This document shows, in pieces, positions 31,855-45,159 of a stretch of 64,000 bases of DNA. The notes under the pieces were generated by a model. That model saw only the letters and a program-made list of their open reading frames with translations. It was not told the DNA's origin and made no database searches. The stretch is from positions 37,773,554 through 37,837,553 of the forward strand of contig OX485803.1 in NCBI GenBank assembly GCA_950295325.1, in the 5' to 3' direction. The translations under genes and the position numbers were made by a program. Positions within the stretch are counted from its first letter, which is position 1, and each line of letters begins with the position of its first letter. This stretch comes from Polytrichum commune (lineage: Eukaryota > Streptophyta > Polytrichopsida > Polytrichales > Polytrichaceae).

Positions 31855-34550
31855 AAAACATCCAAACCTCTGGTCCTTTTTGCATGAAAGTGGGTCGTAT
31901 TTATTCCAACTAAAATGTCCCAAAAGGTGGTAAGCAAATTAAAATAATGTTATGATTACACTAAATGGTCTCGAGGAATTTACTTAGCCTTATGTGTGAT
32001 ATAGACATGAGTAATCCATGTATTTGTTTTTGTTTTTTTTGGGGGGGGGGATAAAATGTGAATATTTAGAAATATAAGTGACCCAATTTCATATAAATTG
32101 ATCTTCGGAATAATTTTTAGAACCCTACTAGTACTTATAATCTCTTAGCCATGTGTTCTAAGGGACCCTATATTAATTATAAGGTTTAGAAATTATTTCT
32201 CTACATTGTCCAACAATAATATAATCAAATATAAAGCATCATGATGGTGCAAAAATGATAGTCTTTGTGAAACACGTCACGACCTAATGCAGAGAAGAGT
32301 TACACATTTTGTATTCAATAAACTAATCTCATGACACTTGACATATGTTAAGTGTCATGAGATTAGTTTATCAACCGAAAAACATGCAGGCTTTGTTTGA
32401 AACTTCTCATGTGTTACAAATTGCATTGTTTTAGTAAAGTAACACGGTTGGTGACATCATGGTGTTTTCCTTTTCCCAAAAAGTCATGAAATTCACCTTC
32501 TAGCCTTCAATCAAGGCAAACCTTAATCCTTAATGTCCCATATGGACGTTTTTGTATCAATGAAATTATTTGGAAGGATAGATGGGATGCAAATGAAGTC
32601 ATTTTTGCTCAATAATTTGTTTTGAAATAGATAACATATGTGCCTACTTGTGACCACAAAGAACGCATCCAATATATCAAAAGGAAATTCATATTTTTAT
32701 TACAAATATGTTCAAAAAGTTTTTGCAAGTAGTGAATGTTTTTCACTAGATTAATGCATTGGAAACATGTAAATTTGAAGAGAAAAAATGTTTTTAATGT
32801 CCAAATGTCACTTTTCTAAAAATAAATGTTACAATTGAGATTCATTATGAGACATCATGCAATCTACACATGGCTTAAATCCCATATATCCCAAAATTGT
32901 TTCAAACTAATCCAAATATTCATAATTCATAAGCAATGCACATCATAGAAAATAATTTATAATTGAATCTTGACGCATGGACATTTATCATTAATATATA
33001 TCATATATCATATATCATATGATAAATTCAATCATTAATTTCTTGAATTAGTATAATTTGCATACAAACTAAAATTCAAAATTATGTACCATGCATATAT
33101 AGTTTGTTTGTTTATAATGTTTTGATAAATCATAGATTGTCATATGCTCATGACACCTAGGAAATCGTCAACCTAAAGATATGTAATTTTGAGTAACAAA
33201 ATTGAATCAACAACTACTTGTTAAAGGAAACTTCCTTTGTATATTGGGACAACTGGTATTAACAAGTCCAGGGTGCTCCAAGTGAACCTTTTCCTTAAGG
33301 ATGCAAAGGCTACCACCACAAACTATTTCAAGTTTACCAGGGAGCTGTGAGCTTTTTCAAGAAATTACAGAGAAACATCTTAAAAGATCTCATGAACACC
33401 AAATTACCTTACATCTCACCAAACAATGAGAGAAAAATTTAATGTTGAAAACAAAGACAGTAAGCACGGCCACTTTACAGTTGCTTGATTTATTGAGACA
33501 CTGGGAATTGGTCAAGCTCCCAATATCAAACCCACACACATACATAGGTACATAAATTCGGCGTGGAAAGTCAATGGAGTACTGAGAACTTTTGGATGAA
33601 AGCTTTGTCAATTCATAGACAAAACTTCAATAGGCCCACAAACACAAACTCCTCCAGTTTCAATGGATACCCTCATAACCCAAAGGTGCAGATTAACCTA
33701 TGTAATTGGTCAGATATTTACATTGGAAGTAATTGACCTTGTACCTTTCAATTCTACTTGTACAATTGGCATTTAAAGTTCCAATTGTATGTGACCCTAT
33801 TGTGGGCACTTCCAACTCCAAAGAAAAAATTTCGCAGTTCGATTGAATTGAGAATTGCCTCATCCAGTTAGCAATTGCAAATCACACCACTTATTGATTC
33901 AAGCTTCAGAATCAGAGTTGAGATGCAAAACTTAATGGAGGTCAAAGTGAATAATACACACCCTTCCAATTGTGTTCACTATTGAACCTAGATGGTGTCC
34001 ATATTTAGAGCACACAGTCCAATCTTGCATACCACATGCCTTTTTGGCACTAAAATAATTGAAAAGAGTGACCTTCACTCATTGCATCCTGTTGCAGAAT
34101 TTCCAGAATACCCCAAAACGGAGATGATTGATCCCAATGTCAGTATGATATTGTCTTTTTTAAATGCCATTCAGGTATCTGTGATGAGGATTTCACATTT
34201 TCTGATACCAGTAGGGTGTGGGTATTTGACGGCATCTTTATTTTCAATACCATTTGGGTCTATATACCATATGAGAATCTTGACCCCTAGGCAAAATCGC
34301 CCTAGTACCAATATGATTTAGAATGGTATTTACCCAAATGATAACTCAGGTATATGAAGATTCTCTTACCTTGATGTACCCACCAAATATCAATATTTGA
34401 CAAGTATAAAATTCTCATGCCCACAGGTAGATTTTCTAATACCATCATTGATATTGATTACATGTACCATGCATTCACTCATATAGCAGACCAACATTAA
34501 TTGATACATTAAAAATGGATTCCAATAGCCTAACCCGAGTGACAACAGCT
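31855..34550. other. Gene-poor stretch 3' of the ATPase
   Basis: AT-rich; holds the hairpin at 32318-32371, a TATATCATA repeat near 32990-33020 and a G10 run at 32041-32050. No exon supported. Confidence 0.5.
32318..32371. repeat. Perfect hairpin, 22-bp arms
   Basis: Arm ATAAACTAATCTCATGACAC continues with TT; the exact complement follows a 10-base loop. A compact stem-loop in otherwise unstructured AT-rich DNA. Confidence 0.9.
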
Positions 34551-34554
34551 CCCA

Positions 34555-37500
34555 TCAGGAGGCAAGGACCTCTACAGTGGGCAGTAATAGTGATTGCTCC
34601 TCATGATTTTCGAGCTCCTGTGCAATTTCCAACCTTCTTCGCCACCACATTCTGATACATTTCAAAAGCTCCACCCAGGCAGTACCAGCAACACTGATGG
34701 TAGCTATGGCCAACCACTGGCTTGCCGGCAACGACACCAATTTCAAATGATGCCTGATGGTAGCCGACACAGCTATCAATGCACCCAGGCTGACAGCAGA
34801 AATTAGCCACACCAGCATGGTGGGGTTGGAGAGCACACCTTTTTTGTACACGGGATCACGGATTGTCCTCATGTTGAACGCCAACAACACGTGAGAAAGT
34901 AGCCAAGCAAGAAATGCACTCGTCTGCGCAGATTCATTGCCCGCGTGAATACCGTATGCGAAGCTTAGAAACACAGTGAGTGTCATACACATTGCAGACA
35001 CAAGGATGCCACCGAGAAGCTCGTGGTTGAAGAAACGGTCCGTTGATCGGTATGGTGGGCGGTGCATGATGTCGGAGTCAGCTGGTTCCATCACGAACGA
35101 TGTGCTAGCTCCCAAGTCCATGAAAAGCTCAAGAACTATAATCTGAATGGCACTCAAGGGGAAGCTGTTTGTTTCCATTCACAAATACAGCACGGTTAAG
35201 CTGTGAGGAGGTATCTTCTTCTTCATGAAGATTTAAAGGAATTGCAAGCAACTTATAGTATAAGCAGGGTCTAAAATGGACACTATTAGCTCTGCACCCA
35301 CTTATGTTAGCAAATTCAAATTGAGGTCGTAGCCATTTTCCTCATAATTTTTGAAGCTCATATGAATATCTTAGTCATTATCAAAGTGAGAATTTTCTTT
35401 TCTAATTGACTGATCATATAGATCCCCCCAATTATGTTGATTATCGAGCCTAGAATAGTTAACATATTTTGAGCACATCTCCAATCTCTTTTGAACACAT
35501 GACTACTTTGGATGAGTTGAATACTAGCTGCCTGTACCCAAGGGTAAAGTTTTAATTGAAGAACTCACACAACACTGGTTTACCTTTGCCAAAGAGTGCC
35601 AACGATGAAGAGAGAGATGAGCCCAAGCTTTGCACCCAAGTAAAAGGCTAATGCTTTCCGCAGGTTGTCAAGCAACTTTCGCCCCTCGGCAAGGGCATAT
35701 GGCACCATTGCAAAATTGTCATCCACAAACACTATAGAGGCTGCTTCACGTGCCACATCCGTTCCTTTCCCCATCGCAACACCCACGTTGGCTTCAGCTA
35801 AAATAGGGGCATCATTGAATCCTGGTTGAACACAAAATAGAGTGCATGAGCAACACTACATTGAAGAGTTAGAGTAAGCAAGACCAGCATACCACAGGAA
35901 AACATTTGACTTTCAGTGCAATCCATGGACTATATTAGAGTTATCCTGTAACTCAACATGACTTGGTTGGGAGTTGATTGTTTTGCATACAATACTGTCA
36001 GTAAGTTTTCGGTGCATTCTTGGAGGTAGTGTGGGGGTTTGCACAAAGAAGAATCTATGTTGGCTCTTTGAGGGTCAAACTCATTTGAAATGCCAAGAGT
36101 TGCCAACATGATTTTAGCTTTAATACTCCAAAATAGGTTGCTCTTCAATCAAATTCAAGCATGGCCTCCGCACATGTACCACAAGTGGAAAGAAAATATT
36201 GATATAACATGCAAAACGACCAATGAAAATTCATAGGGGGACAACTCCCAATAAGAAGGCCCATTAAGTTAAAAGGATAACTCTCATGTCCACACTAAAT
36301 TCATGACCTTATTAGTGACACTTCTGTTCCATATACTGCAGAAATCATAAACACCGACAAAAACAAAGTATTCATATGAAATGCATGTGTACCATCGCCA
36401 GTTGCCATTACACATTTCTTGAACCCCTGAAGGGTTTTTAAAATGACGAGTTTGTCATCCGGGGTTGCTCGAGCAAACACACTTGTCTTGCAAACAAGTT
36501 GCTGCGTTTCATCTTCTGACAGATTTTTCAACTGAACCTCTGAGCATGAAATTCCCACTGTGTTGCCTTTCATGTTATGACTCTGCAAGTCAAGGATTCT
36601 CACAGCAGATGCTACCGCAAGTCCGGTTTCAAGATGGTCTCCTGTCACCATGATGACCCGAACACCAGCCCGTCGACATTTCTCCACAGCCTCAGCTGCA
36701 CCTTCCCGAACTGAATCCTGGAAAGCCAGGAAGCCAAGAAAGACCATGTCTTTAAGGACCTCTTCGTGTGCAACCGTTGTGTCTTTGCAGCTTTGAAATG
36801 CACTTTGTGCATAACCAATAAGACGAAGCCCTGAAACAGTACCAAGAGAGATTTGTTGCTGGTAAAAGGGTTCAGCACACACATACTCAAGGCTAAACCT
36901 CTTAATAGACCTGGTTTAGGGTTTAGGATTTATAAGGTCCCAAACTTCTTTAGATTGATAGGATCAACTATGCAAAAGGTTGAACATTCACTGGAGAAGT
37001 GTAAGTTACACCTGTACCTCCAGGAATAGGCTGGTAGAAGTACTTAGGGTATTCATTTACTTCAACTGGAATTGGAATTGATTTCAAATGTATTCACATA
37101 CAACTCATCACAATTCAAACATTTCTTGGGTTTTCAACCTGCTGATGCAGCTCCCAAGATTTGCTCCTCCAGTGGTTTCCGGATGGCATCAACCAAAACA
37201 ACTTGCCCTTCTTGAAGAGTGTACAAACAGTTCCTAAGGAGGAGCTCTGGGGCTCCTTTGATGTACACCACATGATGTGGATCGTGCATGTCAAGATTGG
37301 AAACATCATCCCTGAAAGCACAAAAATCAGAGTAGCATTATGATCCCTTTTATGACGGTTGTCACCCATTGGGTTGGATCGTGCATCAACCAAAGGTAGT
37401 ATTCATTGATTGGATAAGTTAACTAGAAATGATCACCAAATAACACAAAATTATGGTTCTCAATGTGACACATCGAACTGGATGAGATAGCATTCTACTT

Positions 37501-40500
37501 CCTGACCAAATTAGGTTGCAAAGGAGATGCACACACCTGCTACTTGAGTCTACTCTCACATTGAACATACGGGATGCATACTTGACCTTTGAACAGAATG
37601 GGATGTCATCCAGGAGTTTGGATCCTGCTTTTGAGCTGCATGCAATCTGCAGGTATTCTTGAATATGCGGATTATTCGCCACGTAAACTTTTCCTGATGA
37701 TGATGCAGACTCCTGGATTAACACTCCTAATCCTTTCATTATTGCACAATCAAAAACATCCCCACTCACAGCACCTGCAGCAACTTGCATTCCATATCAA
37801 GATAAGTGCATTGTACTTGAGGGATCTGGTTTGGTCTTCATCTGTAATTAACCAAGTCCTTTCCCAGTTTAATAATTCTTGCATCTAGAAGACGTATTAC
37901 CATGACCTTAGTGTTCAAACTCAGGTTTCAAGCAAACTTCAAGATTGAAGTTAGCAATGAACTTAACCAAGGTCCCAAAATGGCATTCAACAAACATAAA
38001 CATTTGGAGGCCTGTAAGCTGACTCCAGAACATCTCAACCACTAATCTTCTGAGGAGATACTCAAAAATAGTACAGAGTTAACGCTGAATCTTGATGTGA
38101 CAACTAAGACATAGCCATGTAGACTGCAAAGACAACAATTACCACTTACAATCACTTCCATCTATGCTGTGAAGGTAGGGCGGTAAACTTGCACTTCTCA
38201 CTAATCAAAATAGGCCACTTTTAGTTGAGGGTCCCAGGTTAGGCATTAAAAGTTAGGTGACATTTTGATTATTCACATAGAAAAAGGTTCACATGATGTT
38301 GCAGCTTTTGGCTGCATGCCATAAGAGTTTCACATTCATTAACTATTGACCCTCACCTCTCTGACTTAATAATGCAAGTGTAAGTCCTAGTACAGAAGTA
38401 GATGCAGACGCATAATACCTATGTTGTTTTGAGTTGAAGGCTTGCTGAGAACAAGAAAAAGAGATGCCTTCCTACTCAGGCTGACAGATGCTAGTGGAAA
38501 TCAATTAGAGGAAGGAAGAATGTACAGTGTTGCATGATCATTAGTACTGTGCATACCAGTAATTTCCAACTATGATGCTAGACTAATTTTGAGTCAAACT
38601 ATTGAACATAAGATTCAAGAGTTAGTACATCACAATAACTGAAGTAGCAATAGAAAATGACAAACATGCTCACCAGGGTAATTACCAAGGTCCTCGGCTG
38701 CTCTATCACCAGATGTGGGCAGCAGCTCAACAGAGCTAACCAATGGCATCACATCTAAATGAATCTCATCCACAACCTCTTCACCTTGAGGAACTCCTTG
38801 GTCTGCTTCTTTGACAAGGTTGTGTAGAGTCTCCATCTTATGTTCACCATACTCCTCAAGATCCTCCCCCATGTCTGACATGAAGATCCATGCCTCCAGT
38901 AAACGTTTCAGACCAGATTCACTTGATGTCCCTGAACCAGTGATCAAATTTCCAGAAGAAAAACTTTCGCAAGGTACAAGGCCGCTTCCAAAATGAAGAG
39001 AATGTAGTTTTAACTTATTTTCTGTCAACGTTCCGGTTTTATCTGTAAGCACCGTATCTACGAAACCCAGATTCTCCGCTGCCCGCAGGCACTTCACATA
39101 TACATTTTTGCGGGATAGAGATTGACTTCCAACTGCTAGGACAGCTGCAATGAGGATTGGCAGCTCTTCAGGGATAGTGGCAAAGGCTAAGCTGAGGCCT
39201 GAAAGCAAGACGTCCTGCCAGCGCATATGCTTTAAAACACCCAATAGGGCACCCACTGTGCTTGCTCCTAATGCTGCCATGCTAAGTACCCATGCAATCT
39301 CCTTCAGAACTACTTGTAACTTGGTTTTCTTCTCTTTCACTTTCCGAGAGCGCATGAGAACTTGACCCAAAGATGTTGAAAGGCCAGTTTGGAAGACTAA
39401 GCCAAACCCTGTTCCCTTGGTCACTAAACTGCCAGCAGTGACAATGTTGGTCCTCTCTAGGAGGGATGCCTCCTCAGGGTGGAGAGCAAAAGGGTCTTTT
39501 GAAACCGGGATAGATTCACCAGTCATTTTGGACTCATCAACTGCAAGGAAATGGGATTGCAATATTCTCATGTCTGCAGGCACCTCCTGTACACAAAATC
39601 CTCTGCTGAATTCAAATCAGAATCCATCAATAAATACATGTGAACCAATAGATGAAATGATCGTTGAAGACTGGAATAAAAGACTCGTGTTAAAAAGAAG
39701 CAATAAAGACATGAAGCCATTCAATTGATGTACACTTCACTTCGGCAATCTGGCTTCCAGGAAATTAAGTGTAACGCTCAAAACTTCTGGTCCAATCAAA
39801 TGCAGTTGACTTCTCTTACCACCCAGAACACACACTGTCCCAATAATAATCTATCATATAATACACTATGGGTGGGTGCTATCGCAATCACCATTCCAAA
39901 GTTCTAAAATGGACGGCTGTTGACAGCTGTATATTCCAGTGAAAGATGGCTTTGGAGTTATCCTTCAATTCAAAAAAAATTTGCTCAGGAGTTGATTGTT
40001 TTGCATAGAACACCCTCCATGTGTGGTGAGTTTTGATGCATGCTTGGTGGGTAGTGTGGAGGTTTGAACGAGGTCAAATTCATTTTGGTATGCCAAGAGG
40101 TGCTAAAATGAGTTTAACCCTCAATGAACCGAAATAGGTTGCTCTTCATTCAAATTCAAATACTACCTTCAAGCATGCACCATAAGTAGAAAGAAATGAT
40201 TGACTCTGTATTCAAAACAACCAATGGGATACCAATAGGGGATACACTCACGATGAAAGCTCCCATTGAGTTAATGAATAACTCTATTCATTCATATGCA
40301 CGGGTGAAGGACAAAGGGAAATTGAGTTTATCAGCATGAGAGCCGTACCATGCCAACCCCAAGCTGTACAATGTCACCAGGAACCACATTGCAGGCTGGA
40401 ATCCTTTGCAGTTGACCTTCCCTCCTCACTACTGCATCATGTGGGGTCGAGAGCTTCAAGCTCGCCAATGCTCGCTTTGCACGCCACTCTGTCCCGACCT

Positions 40501-42002
40501 CCGCAATGACCAGGAGGAAGATGATAATGAATGCCGTCACACCTTCTTCTATGCTCCCAAACATGACATACAAGCCGCCCACACATAGCAGCAGCAGCTG
40601 TTGTCGCCCATCCCCACACATTCATCAGACAAAAATTACTTATGTCATCCTTCAATTGCGTATTTGCAAACGCCAAGGAGCAGGCTTTGGTGTACATGAT
40701 GATGCCAGGAAAACGGCTGTCATAGATAATATACAATCCATGTTGTTCATCCACCATATTTTCACATCTCCACGTATCATCCCATTTTTCAAGAACCCAA
40801 ACCATGCGAAGCACCGACGGGCAGTAGGGTTATTTTGGATTGTACAGGTGCGAGTCACCCATCGCATGAGATGTAATCCTTGCCTCGAATTTTCAAATGC
40901 ATCGGCGCACTTCGCTTGCTAGTGAGACAGGCACTAATCGATGTGACTGCCGGTGCTTTTTTTCTAGCTATTTAACCATAAGTAAACCATAGCCAGTTAT
41001 GTGCAATTATGCATTGCTTAGTCTTTCGGTGCTACGGAACCTCCACACCGCAATCAGGGTAACACCCCCCCCCCCCCTTGCATCCGTTTCAGCAAGGACA
41101 CATTACACATTCTCTTGTTTCAAGGAGCTGAACATTTCTGGTCGCCCCTGCAACACCCATCGAAGGGCAGTAGAGTAATTTTTCTTTGTACAGGTGGAGC
41201 CATCCATCGCATGAGATGTAATCCTTGACTCGAATTTCCAAATGCTTCGGTGCATTTGGCTTGCTATGGAGACAGGCACTAATCGATGTGACTGCCGTTG
41301 CTTTAGCCAGTCATGTGCTATTATTCATCATTTAGCCATGCGGTTCTACGGAACCTCCACACCGCAATTACGGTAAAACCTTAAACCCTTGCATCCGATT
41401 CGGTCAGGACAAAGTACGCATGCTTTTGTTCCAAGGAGATGAAATCTCTGGTCACCCCCTACTACTTACACCAGCAGAAATGCAATCAAAAAAATCCAAT
41501 CATCAACAATCAACAAACAAAAAAGAAAATCAGGGTATTGCACCTGTGTAGGCTCGTAAATCTCCTTGACGAAGAATGCAAAGTATCCAGGCATGACCTG
41601 AACCTCCACACGGTTGGCCCCATACTTTTGCAACCTCACACTCGCTTCCGTCCATGCTAACCCTTGCGCGGGGCGAACAGCAAACTCCTCGCAGAGCCAC
41701 GCCGCCTCACGAGACCATGGCGGTGGCCACACCTGGCTCTCCACTTGCTTCTTCAAATCTTTCACAGCTTCCTGTTGTTGCTGCTTGCGCTTCTGTTTGC
41801 TCCACACGTTGTGGATGAGCGGAATGGACAGCAACATCCCCATGAGGCCGAACACCAGCAGGCCCGCGAATAGGTTGGGCACCGCAGATGGGATGCCATG
41901 GCCGCCAACGACGATGATGGCCACCACCGAAGCGACGATGAGCGCACATGAGCCTGTGAAGTAAGCCACGGGTACCACATACTTGTTGGTCATGGCAAAC
42001 AT
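34555..42002 (-). CDS. P-type cation-transporting ATPase, eight exons, apparently intact
   Basis: An ATP-driven cation pump. Exons at 42002-41544, 40597-40349, 39586-38686 (or 38674), 37774-37537, 37311-37139, 36830-36393, 35821-35584 and 35164-34555 join in phase to about 1101 residues. Order: two extra N-terminal membrane helices (about 12-65); a cation-ATPase N-domain; TGES actuator loop (about 258-261); IPEELPI in M4 (about 374-380); phosphorylation motif DKTGT with catalytic Asp about 418; KGAPE nucleotide-binding motif (about 634-638); hinge TGDGFNDAP (about 817-825); C-terminal helices including [10 protein letters not shown] and [19 protein letters not shown] with MEP..DIMxRPP resembles a bacterial-type cation ATPase group rather than plant ECA/ACA pumps, which have PEGLP. 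The ion is not deducible; Ca2+, Na+ or another cation is possible. Start is the first Met; the fourth codon is also Met. Confidence 0.88.
35930..36290. repeat. Intronic repeat, copy 1 (ATPase intron 6)
   Basis: Starts around GGAGTTGATTGTTTTGCATA and includes AATAGGTTGCTCTTCAATCA. Same orientation as the copy at 39985-40290 in another intron of the same gene. Confidence 0.85.
39985..40290. repeat. Intronic repeat, copy 2 (ATPase intron 2)
   Basis: Shares GGAGTTGATTGTTTTGCATA, GATGCATGCTTGG-like and AATAGGTTGCTCTTCATTCA with copy 1, diverged by roughly a fifth by eye. Probably a dispersed repeat that inserted twice, or a copy moved between introns. Confidence 0.85.
40816..41460. repeat. Tandem duplication in ATPase intron 1
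   Basis: Unit 1 (about 40816-41156) and unit 2 (about 41159-41460) share CCATCGCATGAGATGTAATC, AGACAGGCACTAATCGATGT and CTACGGAACCTCCACACCGC in order. Unit 1 has a C13 run (41065-41077) at a position where unit 2 has none. Confidence 0.9.
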
Positions 42003-42770
42003 CTCACTTGAATAGCTGATTGTGAGGAGATGATGATGATGACGAGCCCCTTAATTACACTGAGAGAAATTGAAACCGATCACCTTCCCTTTCCTCCCGT
42101 TCCCCATGAATCCTGCTGCAGGGCTCCCCCATCTTCGTCCCGAATGATTAACTTAAAGAGAGGGTGATGAGTCTGTGTCTGTTGTCAATCTTCTTAACTT
42201 ACGTCGAGAAGCCAAGTTAAGTTATTAGTCACATATAGCCAATGATATTTCGAGCGAGGTTGGGGAGCCAGCCACGATGATGATCAATTGTGTGTCGGGC
42301 ATCATCTGAGGAGTATGGATCTGGGAGGGAGGAATTCGAGACCAGGTGCTATCCTCCCACGATCTCTTAACTTACACAGGTGGGAAGATGAGGAGGAGCA
42401 GCCCAGCTCCCAAGTGCAGTTACGCCGAGAGAGATGAAGACTGATCGCCTTCCCTCCCCAGTCCAGGTGAATCCTGGGCACTCCCCCATCAGAGTGATGA
42501 GTCTGTGACACTGTGTTCCTGGAGGCGCGCACAGCCGATGCGATTTGGAGGTAGGGATCACGGCGATGATGCACGCAAGTACAGAACGTATTGAATTGTG
42601 TCTGTTGTTGGGCATCATCTGAGGAGTGTGAATCTGGGAAGGAGGTATCCGAGACCAGGTGCTAACTCGTGAACTACCATCTGCGACGAGGAATAACTTC
42701 GAATATGCCGGACTGACTCGGGTGGATCGCATCCTCGTGTCTTCCTCACAGCTGTAACCAAGAGAAACGC
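42003..42770 (-). promoter_or_regulatory. 5' region of the ATPase with duplicated segment
   Basis: Sequence just upstream of the start codon, presumably promoter and 5' UTR. Two related segments (about 42060-42350 and 42420-42670) share GGCATCATCTGAGGAGTRTG, GAGACCAGGTGCTA and TCACTCTGATGG-like phrases, so the upstream region has been partly duplicated. No specific promoter element is claimed. Confidence 0.45.
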
Positions 42771-42779
42771 AACACGGTG

Positions 42780-43975
42780 AAAATAAGCTCATTCGCCAAC
42801 AAGGAATGGCTTGAAATTTGATTTGGGCAAACCAACGCGTTCCTTGGTGAATGCCTAAACCCTTGCCTCCAAGGAACCAATGTATGGGTTCGTTCGCCCC
42901 AGCCTTGAAATTTGTGTAATATTTTTCAGAGATGGAGTAGAGGACATGACGAGGAATGCAAGTTGTTTCGTAATCGTATTCCCTGTAAATAATTAGTTAC
43001 ATTTTCCCAACGAGGCAAGCAAGTTAAACCCCCTACTTGTACAGTAGAGTCTTCCCAATTTGAGCATCAAAACACTTTCCTTTGCATATGAATGCACACA
43101 AAACATGTCACTTGATGGCACCCAACATTGATCCCAAGTGGTGTGAAACAAGACCTACCAAGCCAATCATTGCATCCAGCCTATCACTACATCCTATTCG
43201 GGCCACCAAAAGAAGAAACGCTAACCTTAGTGGGATCAACGTGATTGAAATGCCCGTTCGACCCACTTTTGATACTATGTTCACTGGACATAATATCAAG
43301 GATGAAGGACTACTAACCCCTCTCGAGGTGGGCACTATAGTAACCAGGGTAATGAAAGTGACCATATGAACTGAGTGACTGAATGATCTAAAATTTAACA
43401 CACTCATATTCTCCAAGTTTATTTAAGATAGGGCCACTTTTAGCATAATTAACATGAAATGAAAGTATGTCGCTCAAATGTGTTATTTTTGCTCGGAGAG
43501 GACTAGTTTAGGCCTCTTAAATGCTTAAGATATGTGGGTCAATATTATTGACCCCATGTATTTGATTGGTATGTGGGTAGGTGTGGATCACATAACAAAC
43601 ACCGTATAAAGACACATGTTTCAAAGATTTTGGACTATGTCTTCAACTTTTATTGATTTATTATTTGAAGGCTCACCACCCAACTTGGAGACACGCACAT
43701 AAAAGATAGTTTATGCTCCCCTTCACCCAAGCTCCATATACTTAATATGCAAAAGATACTACTAGAAATCTAACTAATATTGGTAGACTAAAGTCTCCTT
43801 ATCTATAACAAAAAATAAAGTAAATTAAACCTCCATAACCTCCCCATTAGGCATGTATTGAGTGATTCTACTTAAAATAATAAGGGTAACAAAATTACAT
43901 AAGTATCCTCTTTTTATAGTGTTTTACTATGAAAGAATAGTATTTTTGCCATATTTATTTACCTATTGATTATAA
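42780..43975. other. Gene-poor stretch
   Basis: No gene supported. The 95-codon frame at 43082-43369 (and its shadow on the other strand) has no recognisable motif and no splice support. Confidence 0.4.
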
Positions 43976-43979
43976 CAAG

Positions 43980-45150
43980 CTACAATGTGCCAATACTCAT
44001 CGAGCACTTTTGCACTCAAATTCGTCTCTAGCTCCCACTAATTATGTTTTAAGTCTTAATCAAGCCACTTGACGAGGTAGAATTTATTAGGCCTGATTCT
44101 ACTACCTTAGACCTCATGAGCTAATACACACTCAACTTCATAAGACATGTTATCAATTTCTAGGGTTGGAGGTGGCGGAGGCTACACTGTGGCGTTAGTC
44201 ATGCAGGGCTCGAGAATTGACACATGAAATACTTTATGTATATTTATTGTGTCCAATAGCTCTAACTTGTATGCTACCACACCCACCTTTATATTATCTT
44301 AAACCATCCAACCCATTTTATCAACAACTTCCTTACGCCCGAGACTTTCAATTTGATCAATTTTGAGTACTAATAAAAACTTCAATTCCTTCTTCATAGG
44401 AGGTCTTCTGAATTAGTGTAAGACCTTTGCTTATTTTGAGTTGCACTAAGGTAGACTCTATTTGGAATTACACTTTGTTTATTCTCACAACAGAACATTG
44501 CATTGCCATGTTCAACTTAATAGTAGTTGAATAATGTTATGAAAGCATGTTGACCAAAATTCAAAAAGAAAAAGGAGTTCTTTTCAAATACTCTTGCCAA
44601 ACATTATTATATGCAAACTCCAACACATGTAGGAATTTATTTCAATCATTTTGAGTAGCACAAACATAATGATGAACCATATCTTCAAAGAACGTGTTAA
44701 CCCTTTCAATTGAATCATTTGTATGGAGATGGAAAGTTGTGGACGTAATTAATCAAATGACACAACTCAATCCAAAAGCTTACTTGTAAACCATGCATCC
44801 ATGTTACCAATATTATTCCAAGGAAGACCATGAATCTTGAAAAAAAAGTTTGTTGTTTCTTTAGCAGTCAATTGTTTCGATTAGGCCATAAAGTGGGCCA
44901 TCTTACTTAATGTATCAATACATGCAAAAAAAATGCATCACAACCTTCAAGATGGAAGTGAGGCTACTAGTGAAATTAAGCTAACACACTCCCATTTCCG
45001 ATTTTGAATGCATACGTTGTAATTGACATGTTGGTCTCATAGTAAGTCCTTTCCTATACTGGCAAACATCACAAGCAATGACATAATTCTTCACATCCTA
45101 TATCCTTTATTAGATGTGGCCACATTTAAGACTTTGATATTCTAACATAA
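43980..45150 (-). pseudogene. Chromodomain Ty3/gypsy (chromovirus) integrase remnant
   Basis: Minus-strand, multiply frameshifted and stop-ridden. From high to low coordinates: an integrase zinc-binding tail-like DVKNYVIACDVCQ (about 45095-45055); integrase core pieces including GSIERVNTFFEDMVHHYV and FLHVLEFAYNNVWQ (about 44740-44590); a KLELLDTINIHKVFHVS segment (about 44280-44215); and a chromodomain-like stretch with EVECVLAHE, RPNKFYLVKWLD and WELETNLSAKVLDEYW (about 44135-43985). This order is that of chromovirus pol ends. No reverse transcriptase or LTRs were found, so only the 3' part survives. Long dead. Confidence 0.8.
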
Positions 45151-45159
45151 CCACTATAT

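Noticed and set aside
41614-41980. Several overlapping ORFs (Arg/Pro/Ala-rich) on both strands
   Set aside because: GC-rich shadows of ATPase exon 1.
43082-43416. 95-102 codon ORFs on both strands
   Set aside because: No motif, no splice evidence, and open on both strands.
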